From NCBI RefSeq assembly GCF_001931485.1, contig NZ_MSDV01000025.1, forward strand, positions 1 to 64,000: a DNA stretch of 64,000 nt. The letters run 5' to 3'. Of this stretch, positions 19,411 through 28,700 are shown piece after piece; positions within the stretch are counted from its first letter, which is position 1, and each line of letters opens with the position of its first letter. A program made the position numbers and the translations under genes. This DNA is from Burkholderia sp. SRS-W-2-2016. GTDB taxonomy: Bacteria; Pseudomonadota; Gammaproteobacteria; Burkholderiales; Burkholderiaceae. Below the pieces are notes generated by a model that worked only from the letters and a program-made list of their open reading frames with translations, was not told the DNA's origin and made no database searches.

Positions 19411-20763
19411 CTACCCCCGCGCGACCCCCGCCTCACCCGGCGAGCGCGCATGCGGATTGCCATGCGCGGTTTCCAGCGACGAATCGTGATGCAGCAGCAA
19501 CACCGCGGCCATCCCGATCAGTCCCGCACCGGACAGGCATAGCAGCCCAGCGCCGAAGCCGCCGGTGCTGTCCTTGATCCAGCCCATCGCGAACGGCCCG
19601 AAAAAGCCCGCCAGATTGCCGAGCGAATTGACCGCCGCGATCCCGCCGGCGGCCGCCGCGCCCGACAGAAACGCGGCCGGCAACGTCCAGATCACCGGCA
19701 GACAGCCGAAAATCCCAAACCCGGCGATCGACAGCGCAATCATCTTCTGCACCGGATTGTCGAGCCCGGCCGCGGCCGCGATCCCACCGGCCGCGACGAA
19801 CAGCGCGATCGCGACATGCCAGCGGCGCTCGAGATGGCGATCCGAATGGCGTCCCCACACAATCATGCTGATCAGCCCGACGATATACGGCAGCGACGTG
19901 ACGAAACCCGTCTGCAGATTACTGAGGCCGAACGACTTCACGATTTGCGGCAGGAAGAAACTGAGCCCGTAGTTGGTCGCGTTCGCGCCGAAATAAATCA
20001 GCGCGATCGCCAGCACGCGCGGATTGATCAGCGCTTCTTTCACGCTGAAATGCCGCACCGCCTCGCGATGCTCGCGCTCCTGTTTCTGCCGTGCGAGCAG
20101 CCAGTCGCGTTCGTCGCTAGACAGCCATCGGGCGTCGGCGGGCTTGTCGGTCAGATAGAGCAGCACCACGAACGACAGCAGCACCGCCGGCAGCGCCTCG
20201 ATCAGATACAGCCATTGCCAGCCGCCCAGGCCGCCGCGGCCGTCGAGCGACAGCAGCGCGCCGGAAATCGGGCCGCCGATCACCGTCGACAGCGGAATCG
20301 CCGCCATGAAGTAGCCGACCACACGGCCCCGGTACGCGGCCGGGAACCATAACGTGAGCAGAAAGATGATGCCGGGGAAAAAGCCCGCCTCGGCGATGCC
20401 GAGCAGAATCCGCAGCCCGTAGAACACGTGCGCGGGCGACATCCCGGTAAAGCTCGCGATGTTCGGAATAAACGCCATCGCGCCGGCCAGAATGCCCCAC
20501 GAAAACATGATCCGCGCGATCCAGCGGCGCGCGCCGAAACGTTCGAGCAACAGGTTCGACGGCACTTCGAAAAAGAAGTACGCAAGAAAAAATACGCCGG
20601 CGCCGAAACCGAACGCGCTGGTCGACAGATCGAGCGCCGCGTTCATCTGCAACGCCGCGAAGCCGACGTTCACGCGATCCAGATAGGCGATGAAATAACA
20701 GAGCATCAGGAACGGAATGAGCCGGACCGTGACGCGATGCATGGTGCGTGCCTCGAGATTCAT
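19411..20763 (-). CDS. MFS transporter, anion:cation symporter (ACS) family
   Basis: A 450-residue, 12-helix inner-membrane symporter. ACS-family marks include YFIAYLDRVNVGFAALQM near the N-terminus, ERFGARRWIARIM after TM2 and GIAEAGFFPGIIF. Members import organic anions such as tartrate, 4-hydroxyphenylacetate or hexuronates with protons; the substrate here is unknown. GGAGGAGAC precedes the ATG. It converges tail-to-tail with the penicillin-binding protein gene with only 6 nt between the stop codons and has no catabolic neighbours. Confidence 0.92.
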   Translation of the reverse strand: MNLEARTMHRVTVRLIPFLMLCYFIAYLDRVNVGFAALQMNAALDLSTSAFGFGAGVFFLAYFFFEVPSNLLLERFGARRWIARIMFSWGILAGAMAFIPNIASFTGMSPAHVFYGLRILLGIAEAGFFPGIIFLLTLWFPAAYRGRVVGYFMAAIPLSTVIGGPISGALLSLDGRGGLGGWQWLYLIEALPAVLLSFVVLLYLTDKPADARWLSSDERDWLLARQKQEREHREAVRHFSVKEALINPRVLAIALIYFGANATNYGLSFFLPQIVKSFGLSNLQTGFVTSLPYIVGLISMIVWGRHSDRHLERRWHVAIALFVAAGGIAAAAGLDNPVQKMIALSIAGFGIFGCLPVIWTLPAAFLSGAAAAGGIAAVNSLGNLAGFFGPFAMGWIKDSTGGFGAGLLCLSGAGLIGMAAVLLLHHDSSLETAHGNPHARSPGEAGVARG

Positions 20764-21168
20764 CGATGTCTCCTCCGGTTCGGTGACCGGTATGTGCCGC
20801 TATTTGGTGGGGTAGGCGGATCGATATGCCTGGGTGCTGAAAAAGGCATCGATAAAGACTAGGCGCTCGCTCGCAATTCCGGAAGTTCTTTTGTGAACCA
20901 TACGGTCCGATCATCGCGAATGTCCGAACGGCACGAAATTGCGTCCATTGTTATGGGGCACGCAACAGTGTTTTCAGTTGGCGCGGCTGATCTTCGACGA
21001 GCTATTACGGATAATTATGGGATTGGAAAATCGGTTAAAAATGCAGGTGCCACAATGAAGTTGAAGCAGGATTCAGACAGTCTTCCCGAACCGTCCGCAG
21101 CGGTGCAATCGCGTGGCGATGCAACGCTCGCGCGGATGGAATCGATGCAAAAGAAGAGGGCGTCGAGC
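20764..21168. other. 405-nt intergenic region
   Basis: This gap separates the leftward ACS transporter gene from the rightward lipoprotein gene. It is less GC-rich than its neighbours around 20990-21060, where TATTACGGATAATTATGG could hold a rightward -10 element. In-frame ATG codons at 20893 and 21055 precede the lipoprotein frame, but they would bury its signal sequence about 90 or 38 residues inside the protein. I see no other gene. Confidence 0.55.
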
Positions 21169-21465
21169 ATGTCGCGGATGCGCAGTTTCGCAGCGGCAGT
21201 GCTCGCGTGCGCGAGTCTCGTCGGCTGCGCGTCGAGTTCGAACGTGGTCGCCAGCGACAAGCCGGGTACTTACACCGTCGCCGCGAGCGCAACCGGTGGC
21301 CGCATGGCATGGGCGCGCGCGCACGAACTCGCGATGAACCAGGCGCGCGACTACTGCGAGCAGCGTGGAATGCAAAGCAGTGTGAGGATGGAGACCGTCA
21401 GCGGGGTGGCGGCGATGACCGAGCATGCGTCGTCGGTCGATTTCGAGTGTCATCCGCGGTTTTGA
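21169..21465 (+). CDS. small putative lipoprotein
   Basis: A 98-residue protein with a lipoprotein signal: basic start (MSRMR), hydrophobic core and the lipobox LVGC at residues 17-20. The mature part (about 79 residues) has two cysteines and no recognised domain. The ATG at 21169 is chosen because AGAGGG precedes it and the signal peptide is then of normal length. It is probably monocistronic. Its function is not known. Confidence 0.75.
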   Translation: MSRMRSFAAAVLACASLVGCASSSNVVASDKPGTYTVAASATGGRMAWARAHELAMNQARDYCEQRGMQSSVRMETVSGVAAMTEHASSVDFECHPRF

Positions 21466-21508
21466 AGCGCGGTTTTAGAGCGCGTTTTTTTAACGCGCGG
21501 TTTTAAAG
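21455..21508 (+). repeat. 13-nt tandem repeats and hairpin at the lipoprotein stop codon
   Basis: Degenerate 13-nt units begin at 21455 (CGCGGTTTTGAAG), 21468 (CGCGGTTTTAGAG), 21481 (CGCGTTTTTTTAA) and 21494. The TGA stop lies in the first unit. Within the array, GCGCGTT and AACGCGC (21480-21498) form a hairpin around a T-rich loop that may act as a weak terminator. Confidence 0.65.
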
Positions 21509-21566
21509 TCGTTGTGCATGCATCGACAGGCAAGGGCGGCGCAATGCCGCCCACGGTCCGCATCGA

Positions 21567-22064
21567 TTACTTCTTGTCGAACGTCACCAGATTTTTATCG
21601 TTCGTATCGGCGACGAAAATCGCCAACAGCTTCGCCGGCTCGGTCGCGCTCGCGTTTTCGCTGACGCGGTGATGCGCGCCGGGTTTCTCGGTCCACGATT
21701 CGCCCGCGTGATAGACATGCTCGGCGCCGTTATCGACGCGGCTGCGGATCGCCCCCGACAGCACATAGCCCACCACGAACGCGTGCCCATGCCGATGCGG
21801 GCCCGACTTGCCGCCCGGCGCGTAATCGACGACCAGCGCGGTCATCGTCTTGCCCGGCACGTTCGCGATCGGTACCGCGAAAGCAGGGGTGATGGTTTCG
21901 TGCGGCGCGGCGGCGTCTGGACCTGAGCTGGCGTTGGCGTTCGCGTTTGTGCTGGCGCCGGCCGGCGCGGTGGTCTGCGCGGACGCGCACTGCCATGCGC
22001 CCATGCTCGTGAGGCCGGCGAGCAGCGCCGTTGTAAACACGCCGCGGATTCTGATCTTGCTCAT
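21567..22064 (-). CDS. exported cupin-domain protein
   Basis: A 165-residue protein with a Sec signal peptide (about 1-29, ending near CASAQ) and an Ala/Asn/Ser-rich linker. A single cupin barrel follows, with the metal-binding pattern GPHRHGHAFVVGYVLSG and a second motif around YHAGESWTEKPGAHHRVSEN. It would be periplasmic and may bind a divalent metal; the substrate is unknown. GAGGAGT precedes the start at 22064. It lies 4 nt downstream of azoR on the same strand, so the two genes are likely co-transcribed. Confidence 0.88.
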   Translation of the reverse strand: MSKIRIRGVFTTALLAGLTSMGAWQCASAQTTAPAGASTNANANASSGPDAAAPHETITPAFAVPIANVPGKTMTALVVDYAPGGKSGPHRHGHAFVVGYVLSGAIRSRVDNGAEHVYHAGESWTEKPGAHHRVSENASATEPAKLLAIFVADTNDKNLVTFDKK

Positions 22065-22068
22065 CTGC

Positions 22069-22758
22069 TTACTCCTCACAGGTTTCGGACAACGGCTCGT
22101 CGGCTGCAACCGCTTCGATGGTTTTCGCCCATTGCGCCCATTGCCCGGCCACCGCGTCCAACTCTGCGCGCGCGCGTTCGAGCGCTTCCGCGCGAGCCTC
22201 GGGGTTCGCGAATTGCAGCGGCTGCGCATCGACGAAGCCCGGCGTCTTCACGCCGAGAAAAGCGAACGCGGCTTTGAGCGCCGGCGTCAGCGCATCCATC
22301 GATTGATACGGCGAACCCGCGCGCAGATCCGCGCCACGGCTCGTGATGAACAACACCTTTTGCCGGCCGAGCTGGCCGACGGTGCTGCCGTCGTCGGCGA
22401 ATTTGTAGGTCAGGCCGGTGCGCGTGACGCTGTCGATAAAGGCCTTGAACGCCGACGGCATCGACCAGTTGTACATCGGCATCGCGAACACCAGCGCGTC
22501 GGCGGCGAGCAGCCGCGCGCATAGCGCGTCCGACGACGCCAGCGTCGCCTTCATCGCGTCGGTACGCTCGTTGGCCGGCGTGTAGGTCGCGATCGCGAAC
22601 GCTTCGGTGACGTGCGGCGGGGTGTCGACCGTCACGTCCAGATAATCGAGTTCGAAATCGACGTGCTGTTCGCGCAGGCGCTCGAGAAAATAGCGGCTCA
22701 ACGCGCGGGAATTGGAGCGCTCGCGCTTCGCGCTAGCGTCGACGTGCATGATCCTCAT
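22069..22758 (-). CDS. azoR: FMN-dependent NAD(P)H quinone/azo reductase
   Basis: A 229-residue flavodoxin-fold oxidoreductase of the AzoR family, which reduces quinones and azo dyes with NAD(P)H in the cytoplasm. The FMN-binding segments are S-x-R-S-x-S-like near residue 10 (SAKRERSNSR), PMYNWSMPSAFKAFID near 93-108 and TSRGAD near 137. AAGGA precedes the ATG. It is the first gene of a two-gene unit with the exported cupin. Confidence 0.9.
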   Translation of the reverse strand: MRIMHVDASAKRERSNSRALSRYFLERLREQHVDFELDYLDVTVDTPPHVTEAFAIATYTPANERTDAMKATLASSDALCARLLAADALVFAMPMYNWSMPSAFKAFIDSVTRTGLTYKFADDGSTVGQLGRQKVLFITSRGADLRAGSPYQSMDALTPALKAAFAFLGVKTPGFVDAQPLQFANPEARAEALERARAELDAVAGQWAQWAKTIEAVAADEPLSETCEE

Positions 22759-22965
22759 GATGTGCGTCCTTGTGGTGGATTCAACATGGGATCAGGTTAG
22801 ACGTTCGATTGGCTCTTTGGAATGACCGGTTTTACTTAAATTCAGGTGGCCACTTGTCCGTGTACTTTTTTGCCAGTCAGCCTACCGCCCAGCCAGCGCG
22901 GGAAACCGGGAATGCTGTTGCGTCCGCCCGAAAGGCTCCATTCGTGACCCGGTCCGCTTAGTCGC

Positions 22966-24045
22966 TTAGTCGCTGTCGCGCTCGTTGTGCCGCCCGGATT
23001 TGCTCGCACGTCTGACGAACGGCGCGCCTGAAAACGCCGCCGGCGCGCGGTCCGGCGCGGCTTTTTCGCGGACGCGGCGGGCAGGGCGTGCGGACGCCGG
23101 CGCGGACCGTGCTGCTGCGATTTCCCGGGACATCGTGTCGATCCGCTGCCTGAGCAGATCGGTTGCGGCCGAACGCTCGGCCAGCAGTGCGTCCTTTTCC
23201 GCGAGCTGCGCGCCGGTTGCCGCCTGCCGTGCGTTCGATGCGGCCAGTTCGGCATTCGCGGCGGCCAGTTGATCGCGCAGCGCGTCGCGCTCGGCGCGGC
23301 TTTCGGTTTCCAGCGTCGCCACCCGCTCCAAGCTCGTTTGCAATTCCTTGCGCATACGCAATGTCGCCGCCCGTTCCGCTTCGATTTCGAGCAACGCGCG
23401 TTTTTCCGCGGCGGCCAGCCGCTGTTCGTTCTGTTCGTGCGAGCGGCGCAGCTTGGCCAGTTCATCGGCGAAATCGCGGCGGGCGTCGCTCAGCGCGGTG
23501 CTTGCCGCGGCGATTTCTTCCTTCGACGCCGCCAGTTGCGCGTTCAGCATCTCGTTGGTCGTCTGCAGTTCGACGATGCGCGCATCCAGCGTGGCGAGCT
23601 GGGTGCGCAGCGCGGTGGCGTCGGCGGCCGCCTGGGCGGCTTGTTCTTCGGCCTGCTTGCGTTGCTCGTCCTGTTGGCGGGCCTGTTCGCGCGCGGCGAC
23701 GATCTGCGCGTCCGCGTCCTGCCTGAATACGTCGAGCGCGGTATGGGCGGCGTCGCTCGACAGACGCCACAGCTGGGCCGCCAGTTCGCCGGCCGCCGTC
23801 GCGACCTCGGGCGGCAGATCCGGCCGGCCGACATCGACGCGCGTCTTGTCGCGGACCTCGACCCAGAAATCCCGTAACGCCTTGGCCGGCGCGCTCATGC
23901 TGCCTTTGCGCACCAGCTGATACAGCCGGTTGGCGGTCGGCGTTTCGCCGTAACGGAAAAACAGCAACGCGCAGACTTCGCGATATAGCGCCTGCGTGTC
24001 GGACGCGCGTTCGCGGGCGGCTTCGATGTCGGATTCGAGGGTCAT
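22966..24045 (-). CDS. KfrA-like DNA-binding coiled-coil protein
   Basis: A 359-residue protein. The N-terminal part (about 1-90) matches the KfrA_N DNA-binding domain (ALYREVCALLFFRYGETPTANRLYQLVRKGSM). Residues about 105-320 are a long, Ala/Glu/Gln/Arg-rich heptad coiled coil with EQARQQDEQRKQAEEQ-type stretches, and the tail is basic. KfrA of plasmid RK2 is an autoregulated DNA-binding protein with a long alpha-helical tail. Here the gene sits among chromosomal-type genes and no other plasmid partition or replication genes accompany it. The start at 24045 is the first Met before the conserved domain. Confidence 0.85.
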   Translation of the reverse strand: MTLESDIEAARERASDTQALYREVCALLFFRYGETPTANRLYQLVRKGSMSAPAKALRDFWVEVRDKTRVDVGRPDLPPEVATAAGELAAQLWRLSSDAAHTALDVFRQDADAQIVAAREQARQQDEQRKQAEEQAAQAAADATALRTQLATLDARIVELQTTNEMLNAQLAASKEEIAAASTALSDARRDFADELAKLRRSHEQNEQRLAAAEKRALLEIEAERAATLRMRKELQTSLERVATLETESRAERDALRDQLAAANAELAASNARQAATGAQLAEKDALLAERSAATDLLRQRIDTMSREIAAARSAPASARPARRVREKAAPDRAPAAFSGAPFVRRASKSGRHNERDSD

Positions 24046-24429
24046 GGCGTGGTGGCGGCTGTCGGAATGGCGATATGTTGATAATACAACGTAATACGAT
24101 AAATACACTACACACACCGTTCAAATACACGACATTAGTACTATAATGTCGTGTAGTGGATATGGGGTTGGAAAATTGGTCGCCGCACGGCACGTCATAC
24201 GCTTTTTTAGCGAATGCAGCCCGTAATTGGCTGCCTCGATGCGGCTATGCGCCCGGGTGTTCGGTTGCAATGGACGTTGCACACCACGCCGACAGGCATG
24301 CGGATGCCCGTTTGAGATGGATGCCGGCGCAGCGACGCATAGCTTGAAGAGTCAACCTGCCAGCCGGCCGTCGCCGCGAAGTTTATTGACCCGACGTTCG
24401 CCGGGCCGCGTTGGGAAGATTTTTTGGTT
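24046..24429. other. AT-richer intergenic region between kfrA-like gene and vapC
   Basis: The region 24060-24170 is distinctly AT-rich and holds inverted repeats upstream of the KfrA-like gene, including GTTG-N6-CAAC at 24077-24090 and a long dyad at 24126-24155. A GC-rich hairpin, GCAGCC/GGCTGC, is at 24216-24234. I see no gene; the short open frames lack ribosome binding sites. Confidence 0.6.
24126..24155. promoter_or_regulatory. perfect 12-bp inverted repeat, likely KfrA-type operator
   Basis: TACACGACATTA (24126-24137) and TAATGTCGTGTA (24144-24155) pair perfectly around 6 nt. It lies about 80-110 bp upstream of the KfrA-like start in AT-rich DNA. KfrA proteins are known to bind inverted repeats at their own promoters, so this is the best candidate operator. 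Confidence 0.6.
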
Positions 24430-24828
24430 TTACCTGACTAACTGCATCCCGGCAGCCTTAGAGGCTGTTACATCAAAAGTCGCGGTGTATTCGCACTCGG
24501 CTGCGTATCCTGAGCGCTCGATCAGGCAGTCCGCGAAATCCGCCTTCCCGGACGCCGCGAAAACGCGCAGCGCCTTTCGCACCGTGTCAGCACCTTCAAC
24601 GACGAGTTCCTTTGTGCCGATCATCGAGTCGATGATCTCCTTCATCTGCTCGCGCTCGACGCCATAGCAGCGCCCAAGCACCCATACGAGCTCCACCAGG
24701 GCGATCTGCGAAACGTACCCCGGCCGCTCGGCCGACAGGGACTCCATCAGCGCCGTCGCCTTCTTCGACTGCGCGGCATCATCCTGGGCGAAGTAGCGGA
24801 CCAGAACGTTCGTGTCCAGTCCGATCAT
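24430..24828 (-). CDS. vapC: VapC-like PIN-domain toxin
   Basis: A 132-residue PIN-domain protein, probably an Mg-dependent ribonuclease toxin. Acidic active-site residues are in place: D5 (MIGLDTNVLVRYF), E46 (QIALVELVWVL), D97 and D100 (KADFADCLI), and D119 (TFD). Its ATG overlaps the antitoxin TGA by 4 nt (24825-24828). Length is normal and the frame intact. Confidence 0.92.
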   Translation of the reverse strand: MIGLDTNVLVRYFAQDDAAQSKKATALMESLSAERPGYVSQIALVELVWVLGRCYGVEREQMKEIIDSMIGTKELVVEGADTVRKALRVFAASGKADFADCLIERSGYAAECEYTATFDVTASKAAGMQLVR

Positions 24829-25070
24829 CGCGCCGATGCCCCCTGCTCGGCGATGGCCCGATTCATGTCTTCGATCGACACCTGTTTCCCGGGCTTCTTC
24901 ACGATACCCTTGAGCGACGCGAGCGAGCGCGTCGCCGGAATGACTTCATACCGGCCCGTCGTTTCGTTGAAGCTGAATTCGATCCGGTCACCGGACTGCA
25001 GGCCTAGCTGATTGCGCACGTCCACGGGAATCGTGACCTGGCCCTTTGAAGTGATAGTTGCTGTTGTCAT
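24825..25070 (-). CDS. AbrB/MazE-type antitoxin
   Basis: An 81-residue antitoxin. Residues 1-45 form a swapped-hairpin AbrB DNA-binding domain (TITSKGQVTIPVDVRNQLGL), and the C-terminal tail (IVKKPGKQVSIEDMNRAI) should wrap the PIN toxin. The start at 25070 follows GGAGGTG. A near-perfect palindrome just upstream is the likely autoregulatory operator. It forms a two-gene operon with vapC. Confidence 0.92.
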   Translation of the reverse strand: MTTATITSKGQVTIPVDVRNQLGLQSGDRIEFSFNETTGRYEVIPATRSLASLKGIVKKPGKQVSIEDMNRAIAEQGASAR

Positions 25071-25088
25071 ATTGACACCTCCGTTGCT

Positions 25089-25106
25089 CCTTACCCTAAG
25101 GTAAGG
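25089..25106. promoter_or_regulatory. operator of the AbrB-VapC operon
   Basis: CCTTACCCTAAGGTAAGG is an 18-bp palindrome with one mismatched pair, 19 bp upstream of the antitoxin start. Position and symmetry fit binding by the AbrB-type antitoxin. Confidence 0.6.
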
Positions 25107-25341
25107 CAAACGGAAAAGCAAGGCGCCGTTGTCGATGTCGCTTCCTGATCGGCCCGACTGAACCGTACCCCGACACTCTGCGCGCCAGCACACCGAACAA
25201 GCTTGAACTCCGGGCGAAGTTTCATAGACTCAACGAGCCACCCGTCGGCGCAGCCGCACTGGCGCGCCGCGCAATCCGCTCCGACCGGAGCACGCCGAGC
25301 ACCACACCATCCTCTAAAAGCCGTTCACAGGAGACACAGCC

Positions 25342-25650
25342 ATGGCCCAACTCGTCGCGCTTTACAAGAAGCCCGCCGATACAAAAGCATTCGATGACTA
25401 TTACGCGTCGACCCATGCGCCGCTGGCGAAGACGCTGCCCGGCCTGAAAAGCTACGAGATAAGCACGGGGCCCGTGGCGTCGGCGCAAGGCGACTCGCCT
25501 TACCATCTCGTGGCCTTGCTGGGTTTCGATTCGGTCGACGCGATCAAATCGGCATTCGACTCGCCCGCCGGCCTGGCGACCGCGGCGGACCTGGGCAACT
25601 TCGCGCAGGCGGGCGTCGAGTTGCTGATCTTCGATACGAAACAGGCGTAG
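25342..25650 (+). CDS. EthD-family protein
   Basis: A 102-residue ferredoxin-like dimeric alpha/beta barrel protein of the EthD family (LVALYKKPADTKAFDDYYASTH motif at the N-terminus, PGLKSYEIS, then HLVALLGFDS). Such proteins are needed for ether degradation in EthABCD systems, but most homologues, including this isolated one, have no assigned role. AGGAGAC precedes the ATG. It is monocistronic and converges on the indolepyruvate oxidoreductase gene. Confidence 0.9.
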   Translation: MAQLVALYKKPADTKAFDDYYASTHAPLAKTLPGLKSYEISTGPVASAQGDSPYHLVALLGFDSVDAIKSAFDSPAGLATAADLGNFAQAGVELLIFDTKQA

Positions 25651-25773
25651 TCGCATCTCTGTTGCCCGGGCGGCATGCCGCGCGCGAGCGGTCGTCGGGG
25701 CAACGCGGTCGCCGGGCGCTTCTTCAGGAGCCTGAAAAGCGCCCGGACGTTCCGCGCGGTTGCTTCAGGCTAC

Positions 25774-28700
25774 TCAGGCCACCGCCGCGGCCTCGACAAC
25801 TTCGTCCGTGCATCCGTCGAATTCCCGCAGAAGCTGCGCCCGCTTCGCACCAGCCGCATCGACATTCCTCTGCCTCACATGCCCGAACCCGCGCACCGAC
25901 TGCGGTAATTTCGCGAGTTCGATAGCGACCGGCAGATTCGCGCCGGTCAACTGCTGGGCTACCTGCATGACCAGCGCGCAAAACTCATCGATCGATGCGC
26001 GCTCATGCCTGCGCTCGCTCGTGTAACCGAACGGATCGAAGGCCGTGCCGCGCAGTATCTTCAGCTTCGCCAGCATCCGGAAAGCCGTCATCATCCACGG
26101 CCCATACTGACGCTTGATCAGACGCCCCTCGTCGTCGCGCTTCGCGAAGACCGGCGGTGCGAGATGGAATTTGAGCGACACGTCGCCCTCGAACGCGGCT
26201 TGCAGTTTTGCCGCGAATTGGCCGTCCGTGTACAGCCGCGCGACCTCGTATTCGTCCTTGTAGGCCATCAGCTTGTAGAGGCTGACGGCGACTTCGCGCG
26301 TGAACGCGTCGCCACCGGTCCGCCCTTGTTCGACCGCCGCGATCGACTTCACGAACGCATCGAAACGGTCCGCATAGCGGCTGTTCTGGTACGCGATCAA
26401 CCGCGCGGCGCGGTCCTCGACGATCTGTTGCAGCGACTTCTGCCGCCTTGGCATAAACACGACCGGCGCCAGCTTCTGCAAACCGGCCGCTTCGCGAACC
26501 ATGCCGGGATCGATCGCGGCCTGACGTCCCCACGCGAACGCGTCTTTATTCATCGTGACCGCCGCGCCGTTCAATTCGACCGCCTGCATCAGCGATGCCT
26601 CGGCAAGCGGAATCCAGCCTTTCTGCCACGCGTAGCCGAGCAGGAACATGTTGGTCGCGACCGCATCGCCGAGCAGCGCGGTCGCGATCGCCGTCGCCTC
26701 GACCGGTTCGACCACGCGCGTGTTCGCGGCGACCTGCTTGCGCAGCGCATCGGGCGACGCCTGCCAGTCCGGGTTTCTCGCAAACGCGCCGGTCGGCGCG
26801 ACATCGGTATTGAGGAGTGCGATCGTGCGCGAACGGTTGGCCATCGCCATGGCGTCCTTGCCGGCCGCCACCATCATGTCGCAGCCGAGGATCAGATCCG
26901 CTTCGTTGGCCGCCACCCGCGCGGCATGCAGATCGCTCGGCCGGGCGCCGATGCGCACGTGAGACATCACGGCGCCGCCCTTTTGCGCCATCCCTGCCAT
27001 GTCGAGCACCAGCACGCCCTTGTTCTCGATATGCGCGGCCATTCCCAGCAGCGCGCCGATCGTCACGACGCCGGTGCCGCCGACGCCCGTCACCAGCATG
27101 TTGAATGGCCGCTCGAGCGAGACCGGCGCGGGCGCCGGCAAGCCGGTCGGCGCGGCCAGCTGCGTGCGCGCGGCCCGCCTCGGCTTGCCGCCTTCGACGG
27201 TCACGAAGCTCGGACAAAAGCCGTCCGTGCACGCATAGTCCTTGTTACACGCACTCTGATCGATGACCCGCTTGCGGCCCAGCTCCGTTTCCAGCGGCAG
27301 GATCGACACGCAGTTCGACTGCACGCCGCAATCGCCGCAACCTTCGCAGACCTGATCATTGATGAACACGCGCCGCGCCGGGTCCGCGAGCTTCTTCTGC
27401 TTGCGGCGGCGACGCTTTTCGGCGGCGCAGGTCTGCACATAAACGATCGCGGTCACGCCCTTCACTTCACGCAGCGTCTTCTGCAATGCGTCCATCTCGC
27501 TGCGATGAACTACCCGCGTGCCCTGCGGCAGCTTCGCGTGCGCGAACTGTTCCGGCTGGTCCGAGACCAGATGAACCTGTTGCACGCCTTCGGCCGCGAC
27601 CTGTTCGAGAATCCGCAGCGGCGACGGCGCGCCTTCGACCGGTTGACCGCCGGTCATCGCGACCGCATCGTTATAGAGGATCTTGTAGGTGATGTTCACG
27701 CCCGCGGCGACCGCCGCGCGAATCGCGAGCGAACCGGAGTGCATGTACGTGCCATCGCCCAGGTTCGCGAAAATATGCGGGGTCGTCGTGAACGATGCCT
27801 GCCCCACCCACGTGACGCCCTCGCCGCCCATCTGCGTGAACGTCTCCGTGCGCCGGTCCATCCACATCGCCATGAAGTGACAGCCGATGCCGGCGACCGC
27901 CCGGCTGCCGTCCGGCACCTTCGTCGACGTGTTGTGCGGGCAGCCCGAGCAGAAGTACGGCACCCGCGCCGGCAACGCAGGGTCCCACTTCGCGTGCGCC
28001 GCGCAATCGGCCGGCGGCAGAAAGCGGGCGACCGATTCGGGTAGCTCGTTTTGCGCTGTGTGGGCTACGCGCGCCAGTCGCGCGGCAATCACCGCGGCGA
28101 TCGTGGCCGGCGCCAGCTCGCCGTTCGGCGACAGCAGGATGCCGTCCTTCGGCACTTTCACCCACTCGCCCGCCTCGCTGTATTTGCCGACCACACGCGG
28201 CCGCGACGCAACCGGTTCGTTATAAAGCTGCTCCTTGATCTGATACTCGATGATCTGCCGCTTCTCCTCGACCACAAGAATTTCCGCGAGGCCCTCGGCG
28301 AACTCGCGCACGCACTGCGGCTCCAGCGGCCACGACACGCCGATCTTCAGCAGACGGATGCCTGCCGCCGCCGCGGCGGTTTCGTCGAGACCGAGCAGCG
28401 CGAGCGCTTCGAGCGTATCCAGATAGCTCTTGCCGGTCGTGACGATGCCGAACTTCGCCGCCGGCGCGTGCCACGGCTGACGATTGAGCCCGTTCACCCG
28501 CACGTATTCGAGCAGCGCGTAAAGGCGCTCGCGTTGCAGGCGGTTTTCCTGTTCGAGCGGCGCATCGGGCCAGCGGATCGAAAAGCCGTCCGGCGGAACC
28601 GGATAGTTGTCCGGAATGATGATCTGCACGGCCAGCGGATCGATTTCGAAGGATGCCGAAGTTTCGATCGTGTCGGTGATCGTCTTGAAGCCGATCCAGC

